Source of the DNA: Sulfuricurvum sp.
GTDB taxonomy: Bacteria > Campylobacterota > Campylobacteria > Campylobacterales > Sulfurimonadaceae
Length of the DNA: 64,000 nt
Direction of reading: 5' to 3'
NCBI GenBank assembly: GCA_028710885.1
Contig: JAQTTG010000003.1
Location: 356,934 to 420,933 of the forward strand
Shown: positions 52,571-62,225 of the stretch, piece after piece
Position numbering within the stretch: position 1 is the stretch's first letter
How the letters are laid out: each line of letters starts with the position of its first letter
Position numbers and translations under genes: made by a program
The notes under the pieces: generated by a model
The model's input: the letters and a program-made list of their open reading frames with translations, nothing else
The model's database searches: none
Told to the model about the DNA's origin: nothing

Positions 52571-52594
52571 CTCGAATTTTTAAGAGGAGCCGAT

Positions 52595-53164
52595 ATGAAA
52601 AAGCTTTATAGTTTGGTTGCCGCAGTTATTTTAATGAGCGGATGTTCGTACAAAAATGAAGCGATAGAGCTTTCAGCCTATAAACCTCAGTATTTGGGAA
52701 AGACTACTCAGGACAAAAATAGTAGTTCATTTTTATCCGTAACGGATGCACGAGACGATAAAACGTCGATTGGATACGTCGAAACAAATGGAGTAGCAAC
52801 CTCAAAATTCTACAGTAACGTCGATTTCGCAAGCAGATACAAAGAAGCGCTTACCACCGCGTTGCAATCCGCAAAATTTAATTTAGCTAAAAATGCTGCG
52901 GAAGCGAACGTAACCATCGATGTAAAAATCAAAACGATTCAGATCGTATACAATGATACGAACAAATTTGATGAAAATCTCCGTGGTAAGATCGTAGTTG
53001 AAGTGACGCGTACAAAAGGGGATAAAACACTCGTGCAAACGATTACCCAGCAAGAAGGGAAATGGATAAAACCTTCATACACTTCGAAAGACATTGAGCC
53101 TTTGCTCGATTCACTCTTTACCGATAGCATTAATTCAATCGGAGCTAAACTGGCTGAACAATAA
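52595..53164 (+). CDS. YajG-family lipoprotein
   Basis: The protein has 189 residues with a lipoprotein signal (MKKLYSLVAAVILMSGCSYK; lipobox MSGC, Cys17). The mature part shows the YajG-like pattern SVTDARDDKTSIGYVETNGV, EANVTIDVKIKTIQIVYND and a C-terminal helix with TDSINSIGAKL. YajG-type lipoproteins are outer-membrane proteins of unknown role. I choose ATG 52595 because it gives a proper signal peptide and follows AGAGGAG; the in-frame start at 52562 lies upstream of that site. Confidence 0.8.
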   Translation: MKKLYSLVAAVILMSGCSYKNEAIELSAYKPQYLGKTTQDKNSSSFLSVTDARDDKTSIGYVETNGVATSKFYSNVDFASRYKEALTTALQSAKFNLAKNAAEANVTIDVKIKTIQIVYNDTNKFDENLRGKIVVEVTRTKGDKTLVQTITQQEGKWIKPSYTSKDIEPLLDSLFTDSINSIGAKLAEQ

Positions 53165-53205
53165 GTCAAAGATGCTTATGCAAGAATAAGGATAACTAGG
53201 CTTAA

Positions 53206-53514
53206 TTATTGAGGTGTGTCAATCATAGACGGGAGTGATTTTGGAGCACGTATCCGAAGCTGTTTGTTGACATTCATCCGCCCATACACAACCTCGATAG
53301 CAGAGGGAGATATGCCGAACTCCTTCGCTAAAAAAGCCACCATGTGATCGGTGGCTTTTCCTCGTACCGGCGCTTCGGTAACGCTTATCTTGAGCTGATT
53401 TCCTTTGGGTTTGCCGATAACGTCACGTTTAGCGCTCGGAGTTCCCAAGACGTTGAGCACCAATACATCCCCTTCCCATTGATAAAAAATATTTGTTAAA
53501 TTTTTAGCTTTCAC
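53206..53514 (-). CDS. DUF167/YggU family protein
   Basis: This is a 102-residue small protein with the YggU pattern VLVLNVLGTPSAKRDVIGKP, LKISVTEAPVRGKATDHMVA and FLAKEFGISPSAIEVVYG. The family is widespread with no assigned reaction. It stands alone on the minus strand between two lipoprotein loci. Confidence 0.88.
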   Translation of the reverse strand: MKAKNLTNIFYQWEGDVLVLNVLGTPSAKRDVIGKPKGNQLKISVTEAPVRGKATDHMVAFLAKEFGISPSAIEVVYGRMNVNKQLRIRAPKSLPSMIDTPQ

Positions 53515-53675
53515 AATGCGTCCTTTTTTTAAAAATCGTTATAAATGAGTTCAATAGATATATCAGTGAGTGAATAAGCAATTTTACCATAAAGCCGTAT
53601 TTTAACACGCCTTTACACCGCAAGTTAGACTGGTATTTTCGTCATTCCACACTTCAATTTTGGTACAATACCATC

Positions 53676-53921
53676 ATGAAAGAATATTACACAAAACAAC
53701 TCAAAAGAAATGCGCTGGTTAAGCTCAGTGATGACACTATGGCAGTTATTAGGGATAATGAACCCTCGGTTAAACGCAAGGTAGAAATGATCATTGATGG
53801 GAAGCCTCAACTGCTGCAGATTGAATCGTATCGAATTATCTCGGTATCTTTGAATGGAAAAGGGTGGCAAACCATCACACATACAGACAAAGAAAAAGAG
53901 CGTCAAGCCTCACAACACTAA
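53676..53921 (+). CDS. 81-residue hypothetical protein
   Basis: The protein is basic and charged (KRNALVKLSDDTMAVIRDNE, KVEMIIDGKPQLLQIESYRI). No signal peptide or known motif is seen. It lies in a clear intergenic slot before the lipoprotein at 53960. TACAAT stands about 13 nt before the ATG, so the message may have a very short leader. Beta-strand alternation is plausible. The call rests on position and codon pattern only. Confidence 0.5.
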   Translation: MKEYYTKQLKRNALVKLSDDTMAVIRDNEPSVKRKVEMIIDGKPQLLQIESYRIISVSLNGKGWQTITHTDKEKERQASQH

Positions 53922-53959
53922 AACACGCAAAGAGATAGGATGATAGGAGAGGATTAATT

Positions 53960-54760
53960 ATGAAACGTTCGATTATTTTAGCGATGACATTGGTTTTATT
54001 CAGCGGATGTATGCCTGAACCCACGCCAACACCACAAAAAGCTTGTATGAGCAGTGCACAGCTTAGCAGTTACAGTTATGATTACCTTTCACGTGTAGCA
54101 AAAATGCTTCGTGAAGATAAGAAAAATATAGATACGTTTGAGGGTTTTATCACCGCTATGAAAGTGACGGTTGATAATTATGCGGATATGATAAAATCGA
54201 GTGTTTATATCAGCAATGTTGTTCGATTTTTACCTATCCCCTACGCTGGGGAAGTTTCCAATACGACGAAACTGATTTCTAAAACGGCACTTCATTTAAA
54301 TGTAGCGGCAGTTGCATTGGATCGTTACAAAAAAAGCTCAGCGACATTTTTGGATAGATTTGACAAATTAAATCGAACTACGGCACAACCTGAGGATTTG
54401 GCTAAATTGGCAACTTATGCCGATTCCGAATTGTTAAGCGATGCACGAGATTTGCAAATAGCCTTGCAAAAAATATCTTCATCGACAGCGACAATGGCAG
54501 CGACAACACAGGGGATATCCGATGCACTTGATACGACGGGTAATTATGTCAATCAGGCAAAAAGTTATGTAGGATTTCAAGCTTCAGCTGTTTCTACGAG
54601 TGATAAAACAAAAGTCAGTGAAAATCGAAACTCTATTAATGCAAAGATGGGACAGCTGAATCAAAAAATTGCTTCTCTTGAAAACAGCGCAGATATGCAT
54701 CGTCTCAATATCGAAAAAGCGCATATTTATGCTGATTTAGCAGTACAGTTGAACCAATAA
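53960..54760 (+). CDS. predicted lipoprotein, helical, unknown function
   Basis: The signal MKRSIILAMTLVLFSGCMPE has lipobox FSGC (Cys17). A proline/threonine linker (PTPTPQ) follows, then about 235 residues of mainly helical sequence rich in Ser, Thr and Lys (LSSYSYDYLSRVAKMLRED, ATMAATTQGISDALDTTGN, SINAKMGQLNQKIASLENSA). The last 60 residues are likely coiled coil. No family is recognised. It is a probable substrate of Lgt. Confidence 0.75.
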   Translation: MKRSIILAMTLVLFSGCMPEPTPTPQKACMSSAQLSSYSYDYLSRVAKMLREDKKNIDTFEGFITAMKVTVDNYADMIKSSVYISNVVRFLPIPYAGEVSNTTKLISKTALHLNVAAVALDRYKKSSATFLDRFDKLNRTTAQPEDLAKLATYADSELLSDARDLQIALQKISSSTATMAATTQGISDALDTTGNYVNQAKSYVGFQASAVSTSDKTKVSENRNSINAKMGQLNQKIASLENSADMHRLNIEKAHIYADLAVQLNQ

Positions 54761-54804
54761 GTACAAAGAAAGAAGATATGAGGCGAGAGTGCCTCATGGA
54801 AGAA

Positions 54805-55377
54805 TTATGCTTTTTTCATAAAAGCGGCGACTAAAACGATAGTGCTGCCATTGATTTTTCCTTCGATATATCGAGCATCATCGGTTAGACGGATATTTTT
54901 TACGATGGTTCCACGTTTTGCGGTAAATCCTGCCCCTTTGACTTCGAGGTCTTTGATCAGAGTTACAGTGTCTCCCTCAGCGAGGATTGTTCCGTTACTA
55001 TCACGTTGAATAACTGCTCCACCATCATCATTAACCGTGGTGCTAAGCATACCTGCTTGCGCCCATCCTTTTACATCATCTTCGAGATACAACATATCAA
55101 GCTGGTCTTGGTCTCCTAATGCACTTAACAATCGGTATGCCATTACTTGTACAGCTGGGACTTGACTCCACATACTGTCTCCGAGACAACGCCAGTGATC
55201 ACTATCGAGATTTTGAGGGTTTTCAATTTGGTTTTTGCATGTTTCGCAAATGTAGATCGATTGTTCTGCTGAATCGTCGCTTGGGGATACTGCATAGGGG
55301 CTTAAACCATCTGTTGCGGCACATAATTCGCAGATATTGCCGCTTCGTTCTTGTAATGTTTGTTCAATACTCATCAT
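54805..55377 (-). CDS. PhnA-domain zinc-ribbon protein (YjdM-like)
   Basis: The N-terminus shows zinc-binding pairs (GNICELCAATD and YICETCKNQI). The PhnA domain follows: LDSDHWRCLGDSMWSQVPAV and GDTVTLIKDLEVKGAG with KRGTIVKNIRLTDD. It has 190 residues, usual length. It is named after the phn locus in E. coli but is not needed for phosphonate use there, so the function is not settled. Of two adjacent ATGs the first, at 55377, is taken. Confidence 0.9.
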   Translation of the reverse strand: MMSIEQTLQERSGNICELCAATDGLSPYAVSPSDDSAEQSIYICETCKNQIENPQNLDSDHWRCLGDSMWSQVPAVQVMAYRLLSALGDQDQLDMLYLEDDVKGWAQAGMLSTTVNDDGGAVIQRDSNGTILAEGDTVTLIKDLEVKGAGFTAKRGTIVKNIRLTDDARYIEGKINGSTIVLVAAFMKKA

Positions 55378-55413
55378 AACACCTTAATTAATTAATAAGC
55401 GTATTATAGCGTA

Positions 55414-56199
55414 TCACGAAATATTGTAATTTATCCGGTCTCCGTCGACGAGGATTCTGCCGTTATTACGGAGTAATTGCAGCTCATTTAATTCTCGTAG
55501 AATTGTTGTGTAAAAAAGTGCTTTGAGATGTATAACGTTGAGGCTAATGTCATCACGATGACATTTTTTGAGTTCTTCGAGTAAAAGTGCGGGGGTGAGA
55601 TGTTTGCTGTCATGTGCCAATTGTGCAAAATTTGAGGGAAAGGAGACTTCAATGACTAATGTATGTATATTTGTTCTTGCATCTAGTAACTCCCAAATAC
55701 GATCACATTTATATGTGTCCGCAGTAAATAAAATTCCTACGTCATTTTTTTCAATGATATAACCACAACTTCCTTCTGTATGGTTAGTTTTAAACGGGGT
55801 AAGAGTAATTCCATCTACAGAATAAGGAATTTCAGGTTCGAGTGCGATTAACTCGATTGTTTTATCTGTATGTCCTAATAAAGTTATCTCTTCAAAATTC
55901 GGCCATACCCGTTGATTGAAAATAAATTGTCGCAAATCATCCAAAGTCGCTTTAAGACCATATATCTTGAGTGAAATTTTTTGTTGGGTGACAAATAAAT
56001 CGGCGAGGAAAGGGATATCGATGATGTGATCAAGATGAGAATGGGTTAAAAAAATATGTTCAATCGTAAATACATCATCACCAAATGAATTGATAAGATT
56101 CCCGGCATCGATGACACAGTGTTCTGATACACGTACACAAGTAGTCCCCTGTGTTGGTGTTCGCGTGCCACCAGTTCCTAAAAATTCGATATAGTCCAT
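55414..56199 (-). CDS. metallo-beta-lactamase fold hydrolase, class II cAMP phosphodiesterase type
   Basis: The protein has 261 residues. The metal-binding motif is HIFLTHSHLDHIIDIPFLAD, and further metal ligands are in TNHTEGSCGYII and ILFTADTYKCD. The overall layout resembles the class II cyclic nucleotide phosphodiesterase family (PF02112 type). The true substrate in this organism is unknown; other MBL activities are possible. It lies divergent to the transglutaminase operon at 56360 with a 160-bp shared upstream region. Confidence 0.8.
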   Translation of the reverse strand: MDYIEFLGTGGTRTPTQGTTCVRVSEHCVIDAGNLINSFGDDVFTIEHIFLTHSHLDHIIDIPFLADLFVTQQKISLKIYGLKATLDDLRQFIFNQRVWPNFEEITLLGHTDKTIELIALEPEIPYSVDGITLTPFKTNHTEGSCGYIIEKNDVGILFTADTYKCDRIWELLDARTNIHTLVIEVSFPSNFAQLAHDSKHLTPALLLEELKKCHRDDISLNVIHLKALFYTTILRELNELQLLRNNGRILVDGDRINYNIS

Positions 56200-56359
56200 A
56201 AAGTTTACCCTTACTGATGAAGCTAAATTATATTATAAATAGTTTGAATTTGCGTTTTAAATCTCTTTGATTCTTTTATGAACATCAAATGTTCGCTATT
56301 TTGGTACAAGTTGTGTTATCCTTACTGATAATTTAATATACGTTGCGCAAAGGAATCCG

Positions 56360-59300
56360 ATGTCGCTCAAAGTAGTTCTTTCTCATAAAACCCACTATGA
56401 TTTTGATAAACCGATCAATCTCTCCCCTCATGTGATCCGCCTTCGTCCGGCGCCACATAGCCGCACCCCTATCGAAGCGTACTCACTCAATATTAAACCG
56501 GATGATCATTTTATAAACTGGCAGCAAGATCCATTTGGAAATTATCTGGCACGGATTGTTTTTCCGGAAAAGACGACAGAACTCTCAATCGATGTGGAAG
56601 TTTTAGCTGAACTGGTGAGTATCAATCCGTTTGATTTTTTTGTTGAAGAGTATGCGACCAACTTTCCGTTTAAGTATAAAAAAGAGCTCAAAAAAGAGCT
56701 TTCTCCCTATTTAGAGATAACCGAAGAGGGTAAAAAACTCAAAAAATTTCTCAAAACTCTCGATTTGACTCCACGCAATATCAACGATTTTCTTGTCGAT
56801 CTCAATATAGCGGTACATAAGTATCTCAACTACACTATTCGGATGGAACCGGGGGTCCAAACATGTGAAGTGACACTGGGGAACAAACTGGGCTCGTGTC
56901 GGGATTTCGCTTGGCTCTTTGTACAGGTACTTCGCCATTTGGGACTTGCCGCTCGATTTGTTTCGGGGTATCTTGTGCAGCTCTCCGCAGATGTTGCTTC
57001 ACTGGATGGTCCGAGCGGTCCGGCAGAGGATTTTACCGATTTACATGCTTGGACAGAGGTTTATATACCGGGTGCGGGATGGATTGGTCTGGATTCAACG
57101 AGCGGACTTTTCGCCGCAGAGGGGCATATTCCTCTCGCGTGTACTCCTAATCCTGAAAGTGCAGCTCCGGTTGAGGGGGCTATGGATAAGTGTGAAGTAG
57201 AATTTACCTACTCTAATACCGTAACGAGAGTATTTGAATCGCCTCGCGTTACAAAACCGTATCGTGTTGAGCAATGGGAAGCAATTGATCAGCTTGGATA
57301 CCAAGTTGATCAAGAACTTTTGGATAATGATGTACGTCTCACGATGGGAGGCGAGCCTACGTTTGTCTCTATCGATGATATGGAATCGCCTGAATGGAAC
57401 ACCGAAGCAGATGGACTGCATAAGCGTGCTCTTGCTAATGTCCTCTCTCGCCGACTTTTGAAATCATTTGGCAAAGGGGGATTACTCCATCATGCGCAGG
57501 GGAAATGGTATCCTGGCGAACCGCTTCCGAGATGGATGTCAACCATTATTTGGCGTAAAGATGGTCAGCCGATTTGGAATAACCCTGAGCTGTTGGCAAG
57601 TTTGGATCAAACATTTGATTATAAACCCGAAGATGCTCGTAAATTTTTGTCACGGCTCTGTTTAAATCTAGGAATAAGTGATAAAAATATTCATGATGCT
57701 TATAATGATCCACTTGTTGCGCTGCTTCAAGAGTCTCTTTTGCCGATGGATGTTGATCCGATGAAAACATCACTTAAAGATTCATTGGAGCGTCGTGCTT
57801 TAGCGGATAGCCTCTCAAGCGGAATCGATAAGCCGGCTGGATATGTGCTTCCTCTCAATTGGGGGACAACCCGATGGATTACCTGCCGTTGGGAGTTTCG
57901 ACGTTCTCAGCTCTTTTTAGCACCGGGAACTTCTCCTGTAGGATTGCGATTGCCACTTGATTCGTTAACTCACAAACCGCATGTGGAACTGGAACAGAGT
58001 TTTGAACCGGACCTATTTGCTACATTTCCCTCGTTAGGGGAATATCATACTGCGGTCAAAGAGCGTGCGGCAAAGGTTAAAAAAAGTACGAAAAAAACGA
58101 CGGATTATGAGACGTTTGTCCGTACCGCTATCAGTATTGAGATTCGTGAAAGTAAACTTTTTATTTTTCTCCCTCCGATTACGAATACCGAAGCATTTTT
58201 GGATCTAATCGCATCGATCGAAGAGACGGCACAAGCACTTAATATGGCGGTTATGATCGAGGGATATGAGCCACCTCACGATCTACGGATTGAAAAAATG
58301 CGTGTTACTCCTGATCCGGGTGTTATCGAGGTAAATATTCATCCAACTTCGAGTTGGAAGGAGCTGACGGGCGTAATTGATACTCTTTACGAAGATGCAC
58401 ATCAGTCACGCTTAGGGACACTGAAATTTATGCAAGATGGCAAGCAGACCGGAACGGGTGGCGGAAATCATGTTACGATAGGGGGAATTTCCCCGAGTGA
58501 CAGTCCTCTGTTACGTAACCCTGATTTGTTACGATCTCTTATAACCTTTTGGCAGCATCACCCGAGTCTTTCTTATCTTTTCTCAGGACAGTTTATTGGA
58601 CCAACATCTCAGGCTCCTCGTGTGGATGAAGGGCGTCTTGAAAATCTTTACGAACTGGAAATCGCCTTTAATCAAATACCTGAAAATACAGAAGTTCCAT
58701 TTTGGCTTACAGATCGATTGTTTCGCCATATGTTGACCGATTTGACGGGTAATACCCACAGAAGTGAGTTTTGTATCGATAAGCTCTACTCTCCCGATTC
58801 TTCTACTGGGCGACTGGGGATTTTAGAGCTGCGCGGGTTTGAGATGCCACCTCATGCACAGATGTCATTACTTCAAATGTTATTAGTCCGAGCACTCGTT
58901 TCATTATTTTGGAAAAAGCCGTATAAACATAAATTGGTACGTTGGGGGACGCAGCTGCATGATAAATTTTTGATTGAACATTATGTTCGTGAAGACATTC
59001 GTGATATCGTCGAATTTTTACGTTCGGAAGGGTATGCGTTCGAGAACGACTGGTTTGATCCATTTTTTGAATTCCGTTTTCCATTATATGGGATGAGTAC
59101 GATTGAAGGGATTCATTGTGAATTACGCGGAGGAATCGAACCGTGGAATGTACTCGGTGAAGAATCAAGCTCACAAGGGACTGCACGATATGTTGATTCC
59201 TCATTAGAGCGTGTACAGGTTCGGGTTCGTGATTTTGTGAGTGAGCGCTATGTTCTAACGTGTAATGGTGTACGTGTACCATTGGTGAGTACTGGGGTTG

Positions 59301-59737
59301 AGGGCGAGTATGTTTCTGGTATTCGCTATCGTGCTTGGCAGCCATGGTCGGCGCTTCATCCGACGATCGGTGTTGATACACCACTCGTTTTTGATGTTGT
59401 CGATACATGGAATCGGAGATCGATGGGAGGATTTACCTATTTTATTTCCCATCCGGGTGGACGTTCATACGATACATTCCCGATCAATACTCTCGAAGCG
59501 CAATCGCGCCGTATTAGTCGATTCTGGGGGTTTGGTCATACCCAAGGGGAGATAGAAGAGATCCATGAGCCTCTCATTCGAGCTCAAGAACTTTCAGGAG
59601 AAGAGGGAACTTCACGTAAAGTTCTTAATCATCCGAAACAAAAAACATTTACGTATCAAGAACTTCCAGGCTCATTGGAATATCCACATACACTTGATTT
59701 GCGACGCAAGTGGAGCCCAAATGAGATGAAAGGATGA
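56360..59737 (+). CDS. transglutaminase-like protein with DUF2126 region
   Basis: This 1125-residue protein starts with a bacterial transglutaminase N-terminal domain (SLKVVLSHKTHYDFDKPINL). A transglutaminase-like peptidase core follows, with Cys180 (GSCRDFAWLFVQVLRHLGL), His about 229 (DLHAWTEVYIP) and Asp in GLDSTSGL. Residues about 300-1120 form the DUF2126 region (VRLTMGGEPTFVSID, TGTGGGNHVTIGG, LRGFEMPPHAQMSLLQ). This domain is related to glutamine-synthetase-like/amidoligase chemistry in comparative analyses. It leads a three-gene operon with an ATP-grasp protein and another transglutaminase. The substrate is unknown. Confidence 0.9.
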   Translation: MSLKVVLSHKTHYDFDKPINLSPHVIRLRPAPHSRTPIEAYSLNIKPDDHFINWQQDPFGNYLARIVFPEKTTELSIDVEVLAELVSINPFDFFVEEYATNFPFKYKKELKKELSPYLEITEEGKKLKKFLKTLDLTPRNINDFLVDLNIAVHKYLNYTIRMEPGVQTCEVTLGNKLGSCRDFAWLFVQVLRHLGLAARFVSGYLVQLSADVASLDGPSGPAEDFTDLHAWTEVYIPGAGWIGLDSTSGLFAAEGHIPLACTPNPESAAPVEGAMDKCEVEFTYSNTVTRVFESPRVTKPYRVEQWEAIDQLGYQVDQELLDNDVRLTMGGEPTFVSIDDMESPEWNTEADGLHKRALANVLSRRLLKSFGKGGLLHHAQGKWYPGEPLPRWMSTIIWRKDGQPIWNNPELLASLDQTFDYKPEDARKFLSRLCLNLGISDKNIHDAYNDPLVALLQESLLPMDVDPMKTSLKDSLERRALADSLSSGIDKPAGYVLPLNWGTTRWITCRWEFRRSQLFLAPGTSPVGLRLPLDSLTHKPHVELEQSFEPDLFATFPSLGEYHTAVKERAAKVKKSTKKTTDYETFVRTAISIEIRESKLFIFLPPITNTEAFLDLIASIEETAQALNMAVMIEGYEPPHDLRIEKMRVTPDPGVIEVNIHPTSSWKELTGVIDTLYEDAHQSRLGTLKFMQDGKQTGTGGGNHVTIGGISPSDSPLLRNPDLLRSLITFWQHHPSLSYLFSGQFIGPTSQAPRVDEGRLENLYELEIAFNQIPENTEVPFWLTDRLFRHMLTDLTGNTHRSEFCIDKLYSPDSSTGRLGILELRGFEMPPHAQMSLLQMLLVRALVSLFWKKPYKHKLVRWGTQLHDKFLIEHYVREDIRDIVEFLRSEGYAFENDWFDPFFEFRFPLYGMSTIEGIHCELRGGIEPWNVLGEESSSQGTARYVDSSLERVQVRVRDFVSERYVLTCNGVRVPLVSTGVEGEYVSGIRYRAWQPWSALHPTIGVDTPLVFDVVDTWNRRSMGGFTYFISHPGGRSYDTFPINTLEAQSRRISRFWGFGHTQGEIEEIHEPLIRAQELSGEEGTSRKVLNHPKQKTFTYQELPGSLEYPHTLDLRRKWSPNEMKG

Positions 59738-59741
59738 GTAT

Positions 59742-62222
59742 TTGAGTTCGATGTTTGAAGAGTATCGTCTTTCATCATCATTTGATGAGATGTTTGATAG
59801 CAATAAAAATATTCGTCCTCACTGGAAGCAGTTGGAAGAAAATCTTGAACGAATTGGTCTGGAACAATTACGTTCCAAGCAAAAAGAGATTGATTGGCGG
59901 CTGGAAGACAATGGAGTTACTTATAATGTTTACAATGATCCGGGAGGGCTAAATCGCCCTTGGAAACTTGACCCTATCCCTTTTGTAATCGAAGAATCAC
60001 AATGGAAAGTTGTTGAAGAGGGGCTAAAACAGCGTTGCAAGCTTTTGAATTTGTTATTGCAGGACATTTATGGAGAGCAAAAAACGATTCAGGAGGGGAT
60101 CATTCCTATGGAAGTGATCTATGCGCATGGTGGATTTATGCGTGAGATGCACGGGATGAAAAGTCCATTGGTTATTTATGCTGCAGATATGGCACGCGGT
60201 CCCGATGGTAAAATCTGGGTAGTCAATGACCGTACCCAAGCTCCTTCAGGCCTCGGATATGCAATTGAAAATCGTTTAACGATGAATAGTGCTATGCAGG
60301 ATTTATATAAAGGCATTTCGGTTAAACGATTGTATGATTTTTTTGAAATTTTCAAATCTATATTTCAAGGCGATACTCTCAATCGTAATGTGGAACCGCT
60401 CAATGTTCTTTTATCACCTGGTCCACATAATGAAACCTATTTTGAACATGCGTATCTGAGCTCATTTTTGGGCTTAACATTGGTTCAAGGGCAAGATTTA
60501 TTAGCTAAAAATGGGGCTGTTTGGCTCAAAAGTCTCAAAGGTCTGAGACGTATAGATACGATTCTTAGACGTGTTGATGAGATGTATTGTGATCCGTTGG
60601 AACTACGCCCTGATTCACACTTAGGAGTTTCCGGTCTTGTTCAGGCTATTCGCTCAGGCGGAGTCGGAATGATAAACCCATTGGGTAGTGGTGTTCTTGA
60701 AAATTTAGGACTTAATCCGTTTATGTCCCATTTAGCACGCTATTTCTTGGATGAAGAACTTATTTTGCCACAAATAGCTACATGGTGGTGTGGTCAGGCA
60801 AAAGAGCAGGAATTCGTTTTAGGTAATCTTGATCGACTTATTGTTAAAACGATTGACCGTATGGGTGAAAAGCATACCTATGTATGTAAAGATATGACAA
60901 AAAAAGAGTTAAAAGTTTTAAAGCAAAATATCCTTGAACAGCCACATCGATATGTAGGACAAGAAGAGGTAGAGTTTGCCACGTGTCCAACGATGATTAA
61001 AGATTCGATTGAACCTCGGCGTGCTGTCATTCGTGCGTATACGATTGCTCAAAGTGATACGTATACGTTAATGCCAGGTGCATTGGTACGTGTTGGGATG
61101 AATAATGATTCTTTAATGGTATCTAACCAGTTTGGCGGGAGCAGTAAAGATTTATGGGTGTTGGGAGAATCACAGAGTGTCCCGTTAAATCCGATTTTTA
61201 AATCTCAAACAACTATTGAAAATTCATTGGAAAATATTCCGAGTTTGCGGGCTGAAAATCTTTTTTGGCTTGGTCGTTATTTGATGCGCTCAATTCTTAC
61301 AGCCCGAATGATCCGAACAGTATTAAAATATATGACTAATGCCTCACGATACGATCAAGAGAGCAATCGTCAAACTGAGGAGATGCTTACTAAAGCATTG
61401 ACACATGTAACGATGACATATCCTGGTTTTTTAGAAGAAAATGCAAATATCGATCCATTCCTTGAAATAGCTTCAATCACGTTAGACACATCACGTATCG
61501 GTAGTTTGGCCCAAATTATTATGATGCTTTCTAATACTAATACCTATGCAAAAAATCTCCTTCCTTTGGAAGCATCACATATTTACGAACGTCTTAGCCG
61601 TGAGTGGGGAATACTTTGTCAGGAAGTAAAACCGCAACCACGATTCATGATTTTCAATTTAGACAAACTTTTGATGCAACTCATGGCTTATAAAGAATTA
61701 ATTCAAGAGAGCTTATTCGCAGAACAAGGTTCTATATTGTATGAAATAGGTTCACGTATCGAACGTGCTCAATTATTGATTTCAAAAGCAAGAAGCTTAC
61801 TTATTTCGGTACACGAAGTTGTTAGTGAGTATGAAATATTAGAAGCATTGCTAACTACATGTGAAAGTTTAAATGCTTATCGTGCCCGATACCGTTCCTC
61901 ATTTGATTTACGTAATGTAATTGAATTTTTATTACTTGACATTAATTTCCCAAAATCGTTGATCGGTGAGATCGATGGAATGATGAAAATTCTTCCACAA
62001 CTGCCAAAATTTAAAAATGCAATTTATCTAAATCGATATGAGGAACCTATTTTTGAAGCTTTTTCTATGATACGACTTAGTAAACTTGATATGTTGTGTT
62101 CTTCATCAGAGGATGAATATATTAGAAACGAGTTGGAATCACTTCTATCTGAAGTTTCAAAGAGGTTACTAATTGCATCAAATGAACTTTCTAAAACCTA
62201 TTTTGCACATTATGATGAGTAG
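59742..62222 (+). CDS. circularly permuted ATP-grasp protein fused to alpha-E domain
   Basis: The 826-residue protein begins with a circularly permuted type 2 ATP-grasp region (residues about 70-460): PWKLDPIPFVIEESQWKVVE, LLLQDIYGEQKTIQEGIIPM, WVVNDRTQAPSGLGYAIENR. This predicts ATP-dependent peptide or amide bond formation. From about residue 500 an alpha-E helical domain follows (LRAENLFWLGRYLMRSILTA), often a separate gene elsewhere. The TTG at 59742 is preferred for spacing (AAAGGA 7-8 nt upstream); ATG 59751 is the alternative. It starts 4 nt after the DUF2126 gene. Confidence 0.9.
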   Translation: MSSMFEEYRLSSSFDEMFDSNKNIRPHWKQLEENLERIGLEQLRSKQKEIDWRLEDNGVTYNVYNDPGGLNRPWKLDPIPFVIEESQWKVVEEGLKQRCKLLNLLLQDIYGEQKTIQEGIIPMEVIYAHGGFMREMHGMKSPLVIYAADMARGPDGKIWVVNDRTQAPSGLGYAIENRLTMNSAMQDLYKGISVKRLYDFFEIFKSIFQGDTLNRNVEPLNVLLSPGPHNETYFEHAYLSSFLGLTLVQGQDLLAKNGAVWLKSLKGLRRIDTILRRVDEMYCDPLELRPDSHLGVSGLVQAIRSGGVGMINPLGSGVLENLGLNPFMSHLARYFLDEELILPQIATWWCGQAKEQEFVLGNLDRLIVKTIDRMGEKHTYVCKDMTKKELKVLKQNILEQPHRYVGQEEVEFATCPTMIKDSIEPRRAVIRAYTIAQSDTYTLMPGALVRVGMNNDSLMVSNQFGGSSKDLWVLGESQSVPLNPIFKSQTTIENSLENIPSLRAENLFWLGRYLMRSILTARMIRTVLKYMTNASRYDQESNRQTEEMLTKALTHVTMTYPGFLEENANIDPFLEIASITLDTSRIGSLAQIIMMLSNTNTYAKNLLPLEASHIYERLSREWGILCQEVKPQPRFMIFNLDKLLMQLMAYKELIQESLFAEQGSILYEIGSRIERAQLLISKARSLLISVHEVVSEYEILEALLTTCESLNAYRARYRSSFDLRNVIEFLLLDINFPKSLIGEIDGMMKILPQLPKFKNAIYLNRYEEPIFEAFSMIRLSKLDMLCSSSEDEYIRNELESLLSEVSKRLLIASNELSKTYFAHYDE

Positions 62223-62225
62223 TCA

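Noticed and set aside
58803..59408. 201-codon minus-strand ORF inside the DUF2126 gene
   Set aside because: His/Ser/Gln-rich antisense translation typical of a shadow frame.
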